This document shows positions 39,864-48,288 of a DNA stretch of 64,000 nucleotides, in pieces. The notes under the pieces were generated by a model that saw only the letters and a program-made list of their open reading frames with translations, searched no databases and had not been told where the DNA came from. The position numbers and the translations under genes were made by a program. This DNA is from Pseudomonas lijiangensis. GTDB lineage: Bacteria; Pseudomonadota; Gammaproteobacteria; Pseudomonadales; Pseudomonadaceae. The stretch spans positions 1,116,001-1,180,000 of the forward strand of contig NZ_CP076668.1 of NCBI RefSeq assembly GCF_018968705.1, in the 5' to 3' direction. Each line of letters begins with the position of its first letter. Positions within the stretch are counted from its first letter, which is position 1.

Positions 39864-40601
39864 TTGAGCTCAGTCAGTAAATCGATTCTGTTGGTCGATG
39901 ATGACCAGGAAATCCGTGAATTGCTGGATACCTACCTCAGCCGCGCCGGTTTTCAGGTGCGTACGGTGGGAGACGGCGCGGATTTTCGCCAGGCGTTCAA
40001 CGAGGCGCCCAGCGACCTGCTGATCCTCGACGTCATGCTGCCCGATGAAGACGGTTTCAGCCTGTGTCGCTGGGTGCGTCAGCATCCGCGCCAGCCGCAT
40101 GTGCCGATCATCATGCTCACCGCCAGTTCCGACGAGGCCGACCGTGTCATCGGTCTGGAGCTGGGGGCTGACGATTACCTGGGTAAACCTTTCAGTCCTC
40201 GTGAGTTGCAGGCTCGCATCAAGGCCTTGCTGCGTCGTGCGCAGTTCGGCCATGAGCGTACCGGCAACGACGTGATGGTGTTCGACGAGTGGCGTCTGGA
40301 TATGGTCAGTCATCGGCTGTTCCATAACGATGGCGAGGAAGTGATCCTCTCCGGCGCGGACTTCGCGTTACTCAAGCTGTTCCTCGACAATCCCCAGCAG
40401 ATTCTGGACCGCGACACCATCGGCAACGCCACGCGCGGACGTGAGCTGATGCCGCTGGAGCGTATTGTCGACATGGCCGTCAGCCGTCTGCGCCAGCGTC
40501 TGCGCGATACCGGCAAGGCACCGCGACTGATACGCACCGTGCGCGGCAGTGGTTACCTACTGGCGACGAATGTCAGCGTGCACGCCAGCAATGGCTACTG
40601 A
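39864..40601 (+). CDS. gltR: Response regulator GltR (OmpR family)
   Basis: This 245-residue regulator has a receiver domain (ILLVDDDQEIRELLDTYLSR, phospho-acceptor Asp in LLILDVMLPDEDGF, LTASSDEADRVIGLELGADDYLGKPF) and a winged-helix DNA-binding domain (LSGADFALLKLFLDNPQQILDRDTI, VSRLRQRLRD). In Pseudomonas GltR/GltR-2 controls glucose uptake genes such as oprB and gts. The start is TTG at 39864, with AAGGA 9 bases upstream. Its stop overlaps the kinase gene. Confidence 0.93.
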   Translation: MSSVSKSILLVDDDQEIRELLDTYLSRAGFQVRTVGDGADFRQAFNEAPSDLLILDVMLPDEDGFSLCRWVRQHPRQPHVPIIMLTASSDEADRVIGLELGADDYLGKPFSPRELQARIKALLRRAQFGHERTGNDVMVFDEWRLDMVSHRLFHNDGEEVILSGADFALLKLFLDNPQQILDRDTIGNATRGRELMPLERIVDMAVSRLRQRLRDTGKAPRLIRTVRGSGYLLATNVSVHASNGY

Positions 40602-42054
40602 AAAAACCGGTTTGAGGTTGCCCAGTCCCAGACTGCCACGTTCGCTGCTGGGGCGGATGCTGTTGTTGACGCTACTGGCCGTATTGATGGCCCAGGCATT
40701 GTCCAGCGTCATCTGGCTTTCCCAGTTGCGCGCCACGCAGATGGTCGGTCTGGTGACCAGCGCCCGCAGCCTGGCGTATTCCATGGCCGCCAGTGTCAGT
40801 TACTTTCGCTCGTTGCCTCTGGCCTACCGCCCGCTGGTGCTGGATCAACTGCGCAGCATGGGCGGTACGCGGTTTGTCGTGTCGCTCAACGATCGCCCGC
40901 TGGATATGCAGATACTGCCGCCGACACCGCGCAAGCAGGCGGTCCTGCAGGTTGTCGATGAAGTCTTGCGTGAACACCTGGGTAACGATCCCGACATCGC
41001 CGTATGGTTCGTGCGCCCCGATGACCTGCGGATTTTCAACAGTGGCCTGAAGCTCGATGAACTGCCACGCTCATGGGCGCATTACGCGTTGACCCTGGAA
41101 CCGCTGGACCCACCCGTGTTGGTGACCCAGATTGAACTGGCTCCCGGCGAGTGGCTGTATATCGCCTCGCTGCTGCCTGAACCCTATACCTCCCTGGAAG
41201 AACAGGAACTGCCCTTGCAGCAGGTCTGGTTCATTGCCCTGACCAGTATTTTCCTGCTGGTCTTCATCGGTCTGCTGGTGCATTGGCAAAGCCGTCCCCT
41301 CAAGCGTCTGGCGCGTGCGGCGCGGGACATGTCCCTGGGCGCTGACGTCGAGCCGGTGGTCGAAGGCGGTGGCAGTGAAGTGGTGGAAGTCAGCAGGGCC
41401 TTCAACGCCATGCGCAACCGGATCAGCCGTTACCTGACCGAGCGCGGCCAGTTGTTCAGTGCCATTTCCCATGACCTGCGCACGCCCATCACCCGCTTGC
41501 GGTTGCGGGTCGAACTGCTGGAAGACGAGAAGTTGCAGACCAAGTTCAGCCGGGATCTCGACGAGCTTGAGCTGCTGGTCAAAGGCGCATTGCAATGCGT
41601 GAAGGACACCGACATTCACGAGAATATCGAGCAGGTGGATCTCAACCACTTGCTCGAATGTCTGATCGAGCCCTACCTGCGCGACGGGCGTGTCACACAG
41701 AAGGGCGTGGCAGAGGCTGCTTACCCCGGCAAGCCGCTGGCGCTCAAGCGCTGCATCGGCAACCTGATCGACAATGCGATCAAGTATGGGCATCGGGCGC
41801 ATCTGAAGGTCGAGGACAACAATCTGGCTTTTGTCCTGCACGTGGATGACGAAGGGCCGGGCGTGCCTGAAAAGCGGCTGGAACATGTGTTCGAGCCGCA
41901 TTTTCGTCTGGCTGGCAGCCAGCAGCAGGGTTACGGCCTGGGCCTTGGCATCGCTCGTAATATCGCCCACAGCCATGGCGGTGAAGTGAGCCTGCAGAAC
42001 CTGCGCGAAGGCGGATTGCGTGTGACGTTGTTTCTGCCTCGATCCGTGGATTGA
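40591..42054 (+). CDS. gtrS: Sensor histidine kinase GtrS
   Basis: This 487-residue kinase has two membrane helices (MLLLTLLAVLMAQALSSVIWL and WFIALTSIFLLVFIGLLVHW) flanking a periplasmic sensor of about 170 residues, a HAMP linker, the H-box SAISHDLRTPITRLRLRVELL, the N-box NLIDNAIKYG and the G-boxes DDEGPGVPEKRLEHVFEPHFRL and GYGLGLGIARNIAHSHGG. GtrS of Pseudomonas senses glucose-derived acids (2-ketogluconate, 6-phosphogluconate) and controls GltR. ATG 40591 overlaps the gltR stop by 11 bases. It is the last gene of the edd operon. Confidence 0.93.
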   Translation: MATEKTGLRLPSPRLPRSLLGRMLLLTLLAVLMAQALSSVIWLSQLRATQMVGLVTSARSLAYSMAASVSYFRSLPLAYRPLVLDQLRSMGGTRFVVSLNDRPLDMQILPPTPRKQAVLQVVDEVLREHLGNDPDIAVWFVRPDDLRIFNSGLKLDELPRSWAHYALTLEPLDPPVLVTQIELAPGEWLYIASLLPEPYTSLEEQELPLQQVWFIALTSIFLLVFIGLLVHWQSRPLKRLARAARDMSLGADVEPVVEGGGSEVVEVSRAFNAMRNRISRYLTERGQLFSAISHDLRTPITRLRLRVELLEDEKLQTKFSRDLDELELLVKGALQCVKDTDIHENIEQVDLNHLLECLIEPYLRDGRVTQKGVAEAAYPGKPLALKRCIGNLIDNAIKYGHRAHLKVEDNNLAFVLHVDDEGPGVPEKRLEHVFEPHFRLAGSQQQGYGLGLGIARNIAHSHGGEVSLQNLREGGLRVTLFLPRSVD

Positions 42055-42102
42055 GACAGATTTCAAGCGTCATAAACTGCGGTGCCTGGACGCCGCCTCA
42101 GA

Positions 42103-42128
42103 GCGAATTCATTCGCGAATGAATTCGC
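42103..42128. repeat. Perfect 26-bp palindrome (GAATTCATTCGC REP family)
   Basis: GCGAATTCATTCG and its exact inverted copy make a 26-bp palindrome with no loop, between the gtrS stop and the end of the convergent delta-60 gene. It has the same core as the short REPs at 28018, 29733 and 54817. Confidence 0.8.
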
Positions 42129-42135
42129 ACCTGCT

Positions 42136-43455
42136 TCAACTGATGAATCGATAAAGGGTATTGGGTGAAAAGCTCGTCATGACACTGGAATAATAGCCCC
42201 CGGTTTCCGGGTCTTCGCGCAGGTAGTTCAACCCCTCGAGTTCTTCGTAATAGCGCACGCCGTCTTCTCCCAGGCTGGTGTCCGGCCGTCCGTCTTCGAG
42301 CAGGCGTGCCATGAAGCCTTTCAGTTGCGGTATCGAGTTTATGTGTCTGCCAGCCATTACAATCCGTCCGGAACGGTCGACAATAGCCGTGAAGTTTACA
42401 GGTACGACATTGTCGGGTTCTCTTGACTCGATCAATAAGGTTTCCCCTTGGTTGAAGTCGGGAATACGCTGGCCATTTTTATCTATCTTGCAAATGGCTA
42501 AAACACCTCTGCCACGAATGACGTTTGTACTCCCTCGGTTTCCTGCACAGACAATATTTCCTGCAGCATCCGGTAAAAGGCTGTTCCAGCTTGAATAAGC
42601 GTAATTGCCAAAGTCTGTAAAATATCCATCCGAAGCGAAGGTGGTATCCAGCGTTCCGTTTTCATGAAAGCGGGCAATAAAGGGAACACCCGGATGCGAG
42701 CCGCCGATGACAATCATTCCATTGTCTTGCACCACTAAACGATAAGGCTTGAACCATACATAACTTTCAGGCTCCATCATGCCATTGGTATTGAATGTCG
42801 GGTCCAGTTCGCCATCCGGGGTCAGTCTCAAGACGTAAGTACGATGAGTATTTTCAGCCAGGTCCCTTACGGTGGTCAGGACCAACAGCTTTCCATCACT
42901 CAATACCTTGAGGTCACCGTATTGTTCATCGGGGAACCGCTGCATCTGTGGTTGAGGGACGCGATCGGCAAGCGTGCGCAATGGCTGCGGCCATTGTCCC
43001 GCGTTGGCGGACAGTGGATACAGGCGCAGCCCGTTATTGCCAAACGCCGGGTCCTTTTGACCGTCAGCGGTGAAGCAGGCCAGTACCAGGCAACTGACTC
43101 GCTGGTTCTTGATGGTGATTGTCGTATCCAGTCTGGCCAGATACCTGCCGTCGGGTAGCAGATCGACATTCAGTAGATAACCGTCGTTTTCTGCCATAGG
43201 GTCATTGCGCACATCAACGAAGGCATAACCATTCTGACCGAAGGTTTTATCAAGGCTTTTATCGGGGGTTATTCTGACCAGGCAGGGCCGTTGACTATAG
43301 ATCTCATCCTGGCAGCCTGCAATCAAATATCCATTGGCCACTGGAAGTAATGTATCTACAGAAAAGTTTCTTTTTGTTTCATCCGGGTTGGGGATGCCGA
43401 CAGGTTGAAAGCCCGGATCAATTTCACCGGATTTAAACGAAGCAGGGTTGTTCAT
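42136..43455 (-). CDS. Delta-60 repeat protein (orphan)
   Basis: This 439-residue protein has about six degenerate repeats of the delta-60 type, for example LPVANGYLIAGCQ .. LVRITPDKSLDKTFGQNGYA, LSDGKLLVLTTVRD .. LRLTPDGELDPTFNTNGMM, VQDNGMIVIGGSH .. ARFHENGTLDTTFASDGYF, and VDRSGRIVMAGR .. ARLLEDGRPDTSLGEDGV. Such repeats probably form a beta-propeller. No signal peptide is visible. ATG 43455 has AAGGA 8 bases upstream, and the 43 codons before it do not look like protein. The gene is AT-richer than its neighbours and reads against the glucose operons it separates. Its function is unknown. Confidence 0.8.
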   Translation of the reverse strand: MNNPASFKSGEIDPGFQPVGIPNPDETKRNFSVDTLLPVANGYLIAGCQDEIYSQRPCLVRITPDKSLDKTFGQNGYAFVDVRNDPMAENDGYLLNVDLLPDGRYLARLDTTITIKNQRVSCLVLACFTADGQKDPAFGNNGLRLYPLSANAGQWPQPLRTLADRVPQPQMQRFPDEQYGDLKVLSDGKLLVLTTVRDLAENTHRTYVLRLTPDGELDPTFNTNGMMEPESYVWFKPYRLVVQDNGMIVIGGSHPGVPFIARFHENGTLDTTFASDGYFTDFGNYAYSSWNSLLPDAAGNIVCAGNRGSTNVIRGRGVLAICKIDKNGQRIPDFNQGETLLIESREPDNVVPVNFTAIVDRSGRIVMAGRHINSIPQLKGFMARLLEDGRPDTSLGEDGVRYYEELEGLNYLREDPETGGYYSSVMTSFSPNTLYRFIS

Positions 43456-43871
43456 TGTGTTATTCCTTATCAGCGAAAATGTACGTCCATTTATGCTCTT
43501 TGTAGAAGAGCTGAAGCGGGAAGGGCCTAAAGACTGTTCTGCCTTTTTAAGATTAGGTAACTCATGGTGAAGCAATCGCTTCAAGTTATATTCATTTGTG
43601 ATATGAGGTAGATAGTTATTCCACGTAATCCGAGTGAAGCTATAAAGTCAATGATGTCGTTGTGATTGATTTTCGACGCGGTATCGGTTTTGAAAACGTG
43701 GGCTACTCTGTTTTTTGCGACTGGGTACTGGGTACCGAGAGGGCTGGCGAATGTAACCATCCTGTGACTTTTACGCATCCCTTCGTTACCGTGCTCGAAA
43801 AACCCTTGGTTACACTGCCCTGAGCGCAAGCACAGACTTGCTCATGCATAACAACAAGAAAGGTCAAATCG
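43456..43871. other. Control region upstream of gtsA
   Basis: This 416-base stretch between the delta-60 gene and gtsA has no supported gene. It must hold the gts promoter and the promoter of the delta-60 gene. CTGGGTACTGGGTACC near 43721 is a short direct repeat that could be a regulator site. I saw no clear TTGT-N7-ACAA HexR site here. Confidence 0.45.
43850..43860 (+). promoter_or_regulatory. A-rich Hfq/Crc-type motif before gtsA
   Basis: AACAACAAGAA fits AAnAAnAAnAA exactly and runs into the purine-rich ribosome binding site (AAGAAAGG) 12 bases before the gtsA ATG. This is the usual place for Hfq/Crc repression. Confidence 0.7.
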
Positions 43872-45158
43872 ATGAATTCAATCTCACGTCTCGCTGCTGT
43901 CATTTCTCTCGCCTCGTTGTTCCCTCTGAGCGTTACTGCTGCTGATTCCAAAGGCACTATCGAAGTCGTGCACTGGTGGACGTCCGGTGGCGAAAAGGCT
44001 GCTGTCGATGTTCTGAAAGCGCAGGTTGAGAAAGACGGTTTTACCTGGAAGGACGGCGCAATTGCCGGGGGTGGTGGCGCTACTGCAATGACCGTACTCA
44101 AGAGTCGTGCAGTCGCGGGTAACCCGCCTGGCGTCGCTCAGATCAAAGGCCCTGACATTCAGGAATGGGGTGCCACCGGCCTGCTCGATACCGATGCGTT
44201 GAAGGATGTTGCCAAGCAGGAGAACTGGGATTCTCTTCTGGACAAGAAAATCTCCGAAACCGTGAAGTTCGAGAACGAATACGTTGCCGTGCCGGTGAAC
44301 ATCCATCGCGTCAACTGGCTGTGGATCAACCCGGAAGTCTTCAAGAAAGCCGGTATCGACAAGGCCCCGACCACCCTCGAAGAGTTCTACGCTGCAGGTG
44401 ACAAACTCAGGGCAGCCGGTTTCATCCCGCTGGCCCATGGTGGCCAGCCTTGGCAGGACAGCACCGTATTTGAAGCGGTAGTGCTCTCGGTCATGGGGGC
44501 TGAAGGTTACAAGAAGGCCCTTGTCGATCTGGACCAGAAGACCCTGACTGGCCCTGAAATGGCCAAATCCCTTGCGGAACTCAAGAAAGTCGCCACTTAC
44601 ATGGATGCCAACCGTGCCGGTCGTGACTGGAATATCGCGGCCGCTGACGTCATCAACGGCAAGGCCGGTATGCAGATCATGGGCGACTGGGCCAAGAGCG
44701 AGTGGACTGCCGCCAAGAAAGTCGCAGGCAAGGATTACGAGTGCGTAGCCTTCCCGGGCACTGACAAGGCGTTCACCTACAACATCGACTCGCTGGCTGT
44801 GTTCAAGCAGAAAGACAAGGGCACCACCGCCGCGCAACAGGACCTGGCCAAGGTCGCACTGGGTGAAAACTTCCAGCAGGTTTTCAGCATCAACAAAGGC
44901 TCCATCCCGGTTCGTAACGACATGCTTGCCAGTATGGAAAAGCATGGTTTCGACTCCTGCGCCCAGGCTGCTGCAAAAGATTTCCTGGCTGACTCGAAAA
45001 CCGGCGGTCTGCAGCCAAGCATGGCGCATAACATGGCGACTACGCTGGCTGTACAAGGCGCATTCTTCGATGTTGTGACCAACTACATCAACGATAAAGA
45101 TGCCGATCCAGCCGCAGCGGCCAAAAAACTGGGCGCGGCGATCATGTCTGCCCAGTAA
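43872..45158 (+). CDS. gtsA: Glucose ABC transporter, periplasmic binding protein
   Basis: This 428-residue family 1 solute-binding protein has a signal peptide ([18 protein letters not shown]) and mature start [25 protein letters not shown], typical of the Pseudomonas glucose/mannose binding protein. Conserved parts include [23 protein letters not shown] and [15 protein letters not shown]. It captures glucose in the periplasm for GtsBCD. It is the first gene of the gtsABCD-oprB-mutarotase group. Confidence 0.95.
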   Translation: MNSISRLAAVISLASLFPLSVTAADSKGTIEVVHWWTSGGEKAAVDVLKAQVEKDGFTWKDGAIAGGGGATAMTVLKSRAVAGNPPGVAQIKGPDIQEWGATGLLDTDALKDVAKQENWDSLLDKKISETVKFENEYVAVPVNIHRVNWLWINPEVFKKAGIDKAPTTLEEFYAAGDKLRAAGFIPLAHGGQPWQDSTVFEAVVLSVMGAEGYKKALVDLDQKTLTGPEMAKSLAELKKVATYMDANRAGRDWNIAAADVINGKAGMQIMGDWAKSEWTAAKKVAGKDYECVAFPGTDKAFTYNIDSLAVFKQKDKGTTAAQQDLAKVALGENFQQVFSINKGSIPVRNDMLASMEKHGFDSCAQAAAKDFLADSKTGGLQPSMAHNMATTLAVQGAFFDVVTNYINDKDADPAAAAKKLGAAIMSAQ

Positions 45159-45262
45159 TTATCGTTACCTGAACCCCAGCCGCAGTTCGTGCTGATGAAG
45201 CCGTACCCCGGTTTCACACACGTCTGTGGCCTGGATTCGATATTCCGGATTGGATACTCCCG

Positions 45263-46171
45263 ATGAGCTCTGTCGCTGTGTTCAGCAAAGCTTCGCCTCT
45301 GGATGCGCTACAACGCTGGCTGCCCAAGTTGGTGCTGGCACCCAGCATGTTCATCGTGCTGGTTGGTTTTTACGGTTACATCCTGTGGACGTTCGTCCTC
45401 TCATTCACCAATTCGACTTTCCTGCCGACCTACAAATGGGTCGGGCTGGCGCAATACATGCGCCTGATGGACAACGATCGCTGGTGGGTGGCGAGCAAGA
45501 ACCTGATGGTGTTCGGTGGCATGTTCATCGCCATCAGTCTTGTGGTCGGCGTGGTGCTGGCGGTGTTGCTGGATCAGCGCATTCGTCGTGAAGGTGCGAT
45601 TCGCACCATCTACCTCTACCCGATGGCGCTTTCGATGATCGTCACGGGTACGGCCTGGAAATGGCTGCTCAATCCGGGCCTTGGTCTGGACAAGATGCTG
45701 CGCGACTGGGGCTGGGAGGGCTTTCGTCTGGACTGGCTGGTCGATCCTGACCGCGTTGTGTATTGCCTGGTCATCGCGGCAGTCTGGCAGTCTTCCGGGT
45801 TTGTGATGGCGCTGTTTCTGGCGGGCCTGCGGGGTGTCGATCAATCGATCATCCGCGCAGCACAGATGGATGGCGCGAGCCTGCCGCTTATCTACTGGCG
45901 TGTGATCCTGCCCAGCCTGCGTCCGGTGTTCTTCAGTGCCGTGATGATTCTGGCGCACATCGCTATCAAGAGCTTCGACCTGGTGGCGGCGATGACAGCC
46001 GGTGGTCCCGGTTATGCGTCCGACCTTCCGGCGATGTTCATGTATTCCTTTACCTTCAGCCGCGGCCAGATGGGCATGGGCTCGGCCAGTGCGATTCTGA
46101 TGCTTGGCGCGATCCTGGCGATTCTGGTGCCGTATCTGTATTCCGAGCTGAGGACAAAACGCCATGACTAG
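45263..46171 (+). CDS. gtsB: Glucose ABC transporter permease GtsB
   Basis: This 302-residue inner-membrane permease (MalF type) has six helices. The ATPase-contact EAA motif is visible as ALFLAGLRGVDQSIIRAAQMDGASLPLIYWRVILPSLRP. It starts 104 bases after gtsA and overlaps gtsC by 8 bases. Confidence 0.95.
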   Translation: MSSVAVFSKASPLDALQRWLPKLVLAPSMFIVLVGFYGYILWTFVLSFTNSTFLPTYKWVGLAQYMRLMDNDRWWVASKNLMVFGGMFIAISLVVGVVLAVLLDQRIRREGAIRTIYLYPMALSMIVTGTAWKWLLNPGLGLDKMLRDWGWEGFRLDWLVDPDRVVYCLVIAAVWQSSGFVMALFLAGLRGVDQSIIRAAQMDGASLPLIYWRVILPSLRPVFFSAVMILAHIAIKSFDLVAAMTAGGPGYASDLPAMFMYSFTFSRGQMGMGSASAILMLGAILAILVPYLYSELRTKRHD

Positions 46172-47009
46172 TCACGTTGGCAAACCTTCCATCAGCTTCA
46201 GCCGGATCCTGATTCATGCTGTGCTGTTGCTGGCATGCCTGATTTATCTGGTACCGCTGGTCGTCATGCTGCTGACCAGTTTCAAGTCTCCCGAAGATAT
46301 CGGCAGCGGCAACCTGCTGAGCTGGCCGAGCGTGGTCACTGTCATCGGGTGGATCAAGGCCTGGGATATCGTCGATGGCTACTTCTGGAACTCGATCAAG
46401 ATCACGATCCCGGCTGTGATCATTTCCACCGCCATTGGTGCCTTGAACGGCTATGTGCTGTCGATGTGGCGCTTTCGTGGTTCGCAACTGTTCTTCGGCC
46501 TGTTGCTGTTCGGCTGCTTCCTGCCCTTCCAGACGGTCCTGCTGCCGGCGTCCTTCACCCTCGGCAAGATGGGGCTGGCCAGCACCACGACAGGTCTGGT
46601 GTTCGTGCATGTGGTCTACGGACTGGCATTCACCACGCTGTTCTTCCGCAACTACTACGTCAGCATTCCGGATGCGCTGGTCCGGGCGGCACGTCTTGAT
46701 GGTGCGGGCTTCTTCACGATTTTCTGGCGGATCATCCTGCCGATGTCCACACCCATCGTCATGGTCTGCCTGATCTGGCAATTCACCCAGATATGGAATG
46801 ACTTCCTGTTTGGCGTGGTGTTTTCCAGTGGCGAATCCCAGCCCGTTACCGTGGCGCTGAACAACCTGGTCAACACCAGCACCGGGGCCAAGGAATACAA
46901 CGTTGACATGGCGGCGGCGATGATCGCAGGGCTGCCGACACTGCTGGTCTATGTACTGGCTGGCAAGTATTTCCTGCGTGGGCTTACGGCCGGCGCGGTC
47001 AAGGGGTAA
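46164..47009 (+). CDS. gtsC: Glucose ABC transporter permease GtsC
   Basis: This 281-residue permease (MalG type) has six helices and the EAA motif YYVSIPDALVRAARLDGAGFFTIFWRIILPMSTP. It pairs with GtsB to form the channel. The ATG lies inside the gtsB end, and gtsD begins 2 bases after its stop. Confidence 0.95.
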   Translation: MTSHVGKPSISFSRILIHAVLLLACLIYLVPLVVMLLTSFKSPEDIGSGNLLSWPSVVTVIGWIKAWDIVDGYFWNSIKITIPAVIISTAIGALNGYVLSMWRFRGSQLFFGLLLFGCFLPFQTVLLPASFTLGKMGLASTTTGLVFVHVVYGLAFTTLFFRNYYVSIPDALVRAARLDGAGFFTIFWRIILPMSTPIVMVCLIWQFTQIWNDFLFGVVFSSGESQPVTVALNNLVNTSTGAKEYNVDMAAAMIAGLPTLLVYVLAGKYFLRGLTAGAVKG

Positions 47010-47011
47010 TC

Positions 47012-48169
47012 ATGGCGACTCTCGAACTACGTAACGTAAACAAGACCTACGGCGCCAACCTGCCGGATACGCTCAAGAACATCGAGCTGAAGATCAATGA
47101 TGGCGAGTTCCTGATCCTGGTCGGCCCGTCCGGCTGCGGCAAGTCGACGCTGATGAACTGCATCGCGGGCCTTGAGAACATCAGTGGCGGTGCGATCCTG
47201 ATCGACGACGAAGACGTCAGCGGCACCAGCCCGAAGGATCGTGACATCGCGATGGTGTTCCAGTCCTACGCGCTCTATCCGACCATGAATGTGCGGGAGA
47301 ACATCGAGTTCGGCCTGAAAATCCGCAAGATGCCTCAGGCTGCCATAGACGAGGAAGTGAGTCGCGTCGCCAAGCTGCTGCAGATCGAGCACCTGCTCAA
47401 TCGCAAGCCGGGCCAGTTGTCCGGTGGTCAGCAACAGCGTGTGGCCATGGGCCGTGCCTTGGCGCGACGTCCGAAGATCTACCTGTTCGACGAACCGCTG
47501 TCCAACCTCGACGCCAAGCTGCGGGTCGAGATGCGCACCGAAATGAAACTGATGCACCAGCGTCTGAAAACCACCACCGTCTACGTCACCCACGACCAGA
47601 TCGAGGCCATGACCCTGGGCGACAAGGTGGCGGTCATGAAAGACGGGATCGTCCAGCAGTTCGGTACGCCCAAGCAGATCTACAACGATCCGGCCAACCT
47701 GTTCGTCGCCAGCTTCATCGGGTCGCCGCCCATGAACTTCATTCCGTTGCGCCTGCAACGCAAGGAAGGCCGCCTGCTGGCCGTGCTCGACAGCGGTCAG
47801 GCCCGTTGCGAGTTGCCGCTGGGCTTGAGCGATGCGGGTCTGGAAGATCGCGAAGTGATTCTGGGGATTCGTCCTGAGCAGATCACCCTGGCATCGGGCG
47901 AGCCCAATGGCCTGCCGACCATTCGTGCCGAGGTGCAGGTCACCGAGCCGACCGGCCCGGATACTCTGGTTTTCGTCACGCTCAATCAGAGCAAGGTCTG
48001 CTGCCGTCTGGCGCCAGACGTCGCGCCTCAGGTGAGCGAAAGCCTGACCCTGCAATTCGACCCGGCCAAGGTCCTGCTTTTCGATGCGCAGAGCGGCGAG
48101 CGCCTGGGTGTCCTGGGAAAGCAGCAAACGGCTGAGCGCGTGGGCAATGTCACGCAAATGATCCGTTAA
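47012..48169 (+). CDS. gtsD: Glucose ABC transporter ATP-binding protein GtsD
   Basis: This 385-residue MalK/UgpC-type ATPase has Walker A VGPSGCGKSTLMN, Q-loop VFQSYALYP, signature LSGGQQQRVAMGRAL, Walker B IYLFDEPLSNLD and the switch His in VYVTHDQIEAMTLG. A C-terminal TOBE-type regulatory domain follows (GIRPEQITLASGE). It powers glucose uptake through GtsBC. Confidence 0.96.
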   Translation: MATLELRNVNKTYGANLPDTLKNIELKINDGEFLILVGPSGCGKSTLMNCIAGLENISGGAILIDDEDVSGTSPKDRDIAMVFQSYALYPTMNVRENIEFGLKIRKMPQAAIDEEVSRVAKLLQIEHLLNRKPGQLSGGQQQRVAMGRALARRPKIYLFDEPLSNLDAKLRVEMRTEMKLMHQRLKTTTVYVTHDQIEAMTLGDKVAVMKDGIVQQFGTPKQIYNDPANLFVASFIGSPPMNFIPLRLQRKEGRLLAVLDSGQARCELPLGLSDAGLEDREVILGIRPEQITLASGEPNGLPTIRAEVQVTEPTGPDTLVFVTLNQSKVCCRLAPDVAPQVSESLTLQFDPAKVLLFDAQSGERLGVLGKQQTAERVGNVTQMIR

Positions 48170-48261
48170 GCGTTACCGAGCACAGCTGTCGGGTCGAGCG
48201 CTGCCATACCGCACGACCCGCCAGTGAACACGAAGCAGTAAGAAAAACGTGCACCAAAGCT

Positions 48262-48272
48262 AATAACAATAA
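48262..48272 (+). promoter_or_regulatory. A-rich Hfq/Crc-type motif before oprB
   Basis: AATAACAATAA fits AAnAAnAAnAA and lies just upstream of the ribosome binding site (CGAGGA) of oprB. It is the third such motif in the glucose cluster. Confidence 0.7.
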
Positions 48273-48288
48273 AACGAGGATTGATGGG

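Noticed and set aside
42103..42128. The 26-bp palindrome as the gtrS terminator
   Set aside because: It has no loop and no T-run, and its core recurs elsewhere as a REP.
43581..43829. A small 82-residue minus-strand gene between the delta-60 gene and gtsA
   Set aside because: It has no family similarity that I recognise, no good ribosome binding site, and lies where the gts promoter must be.
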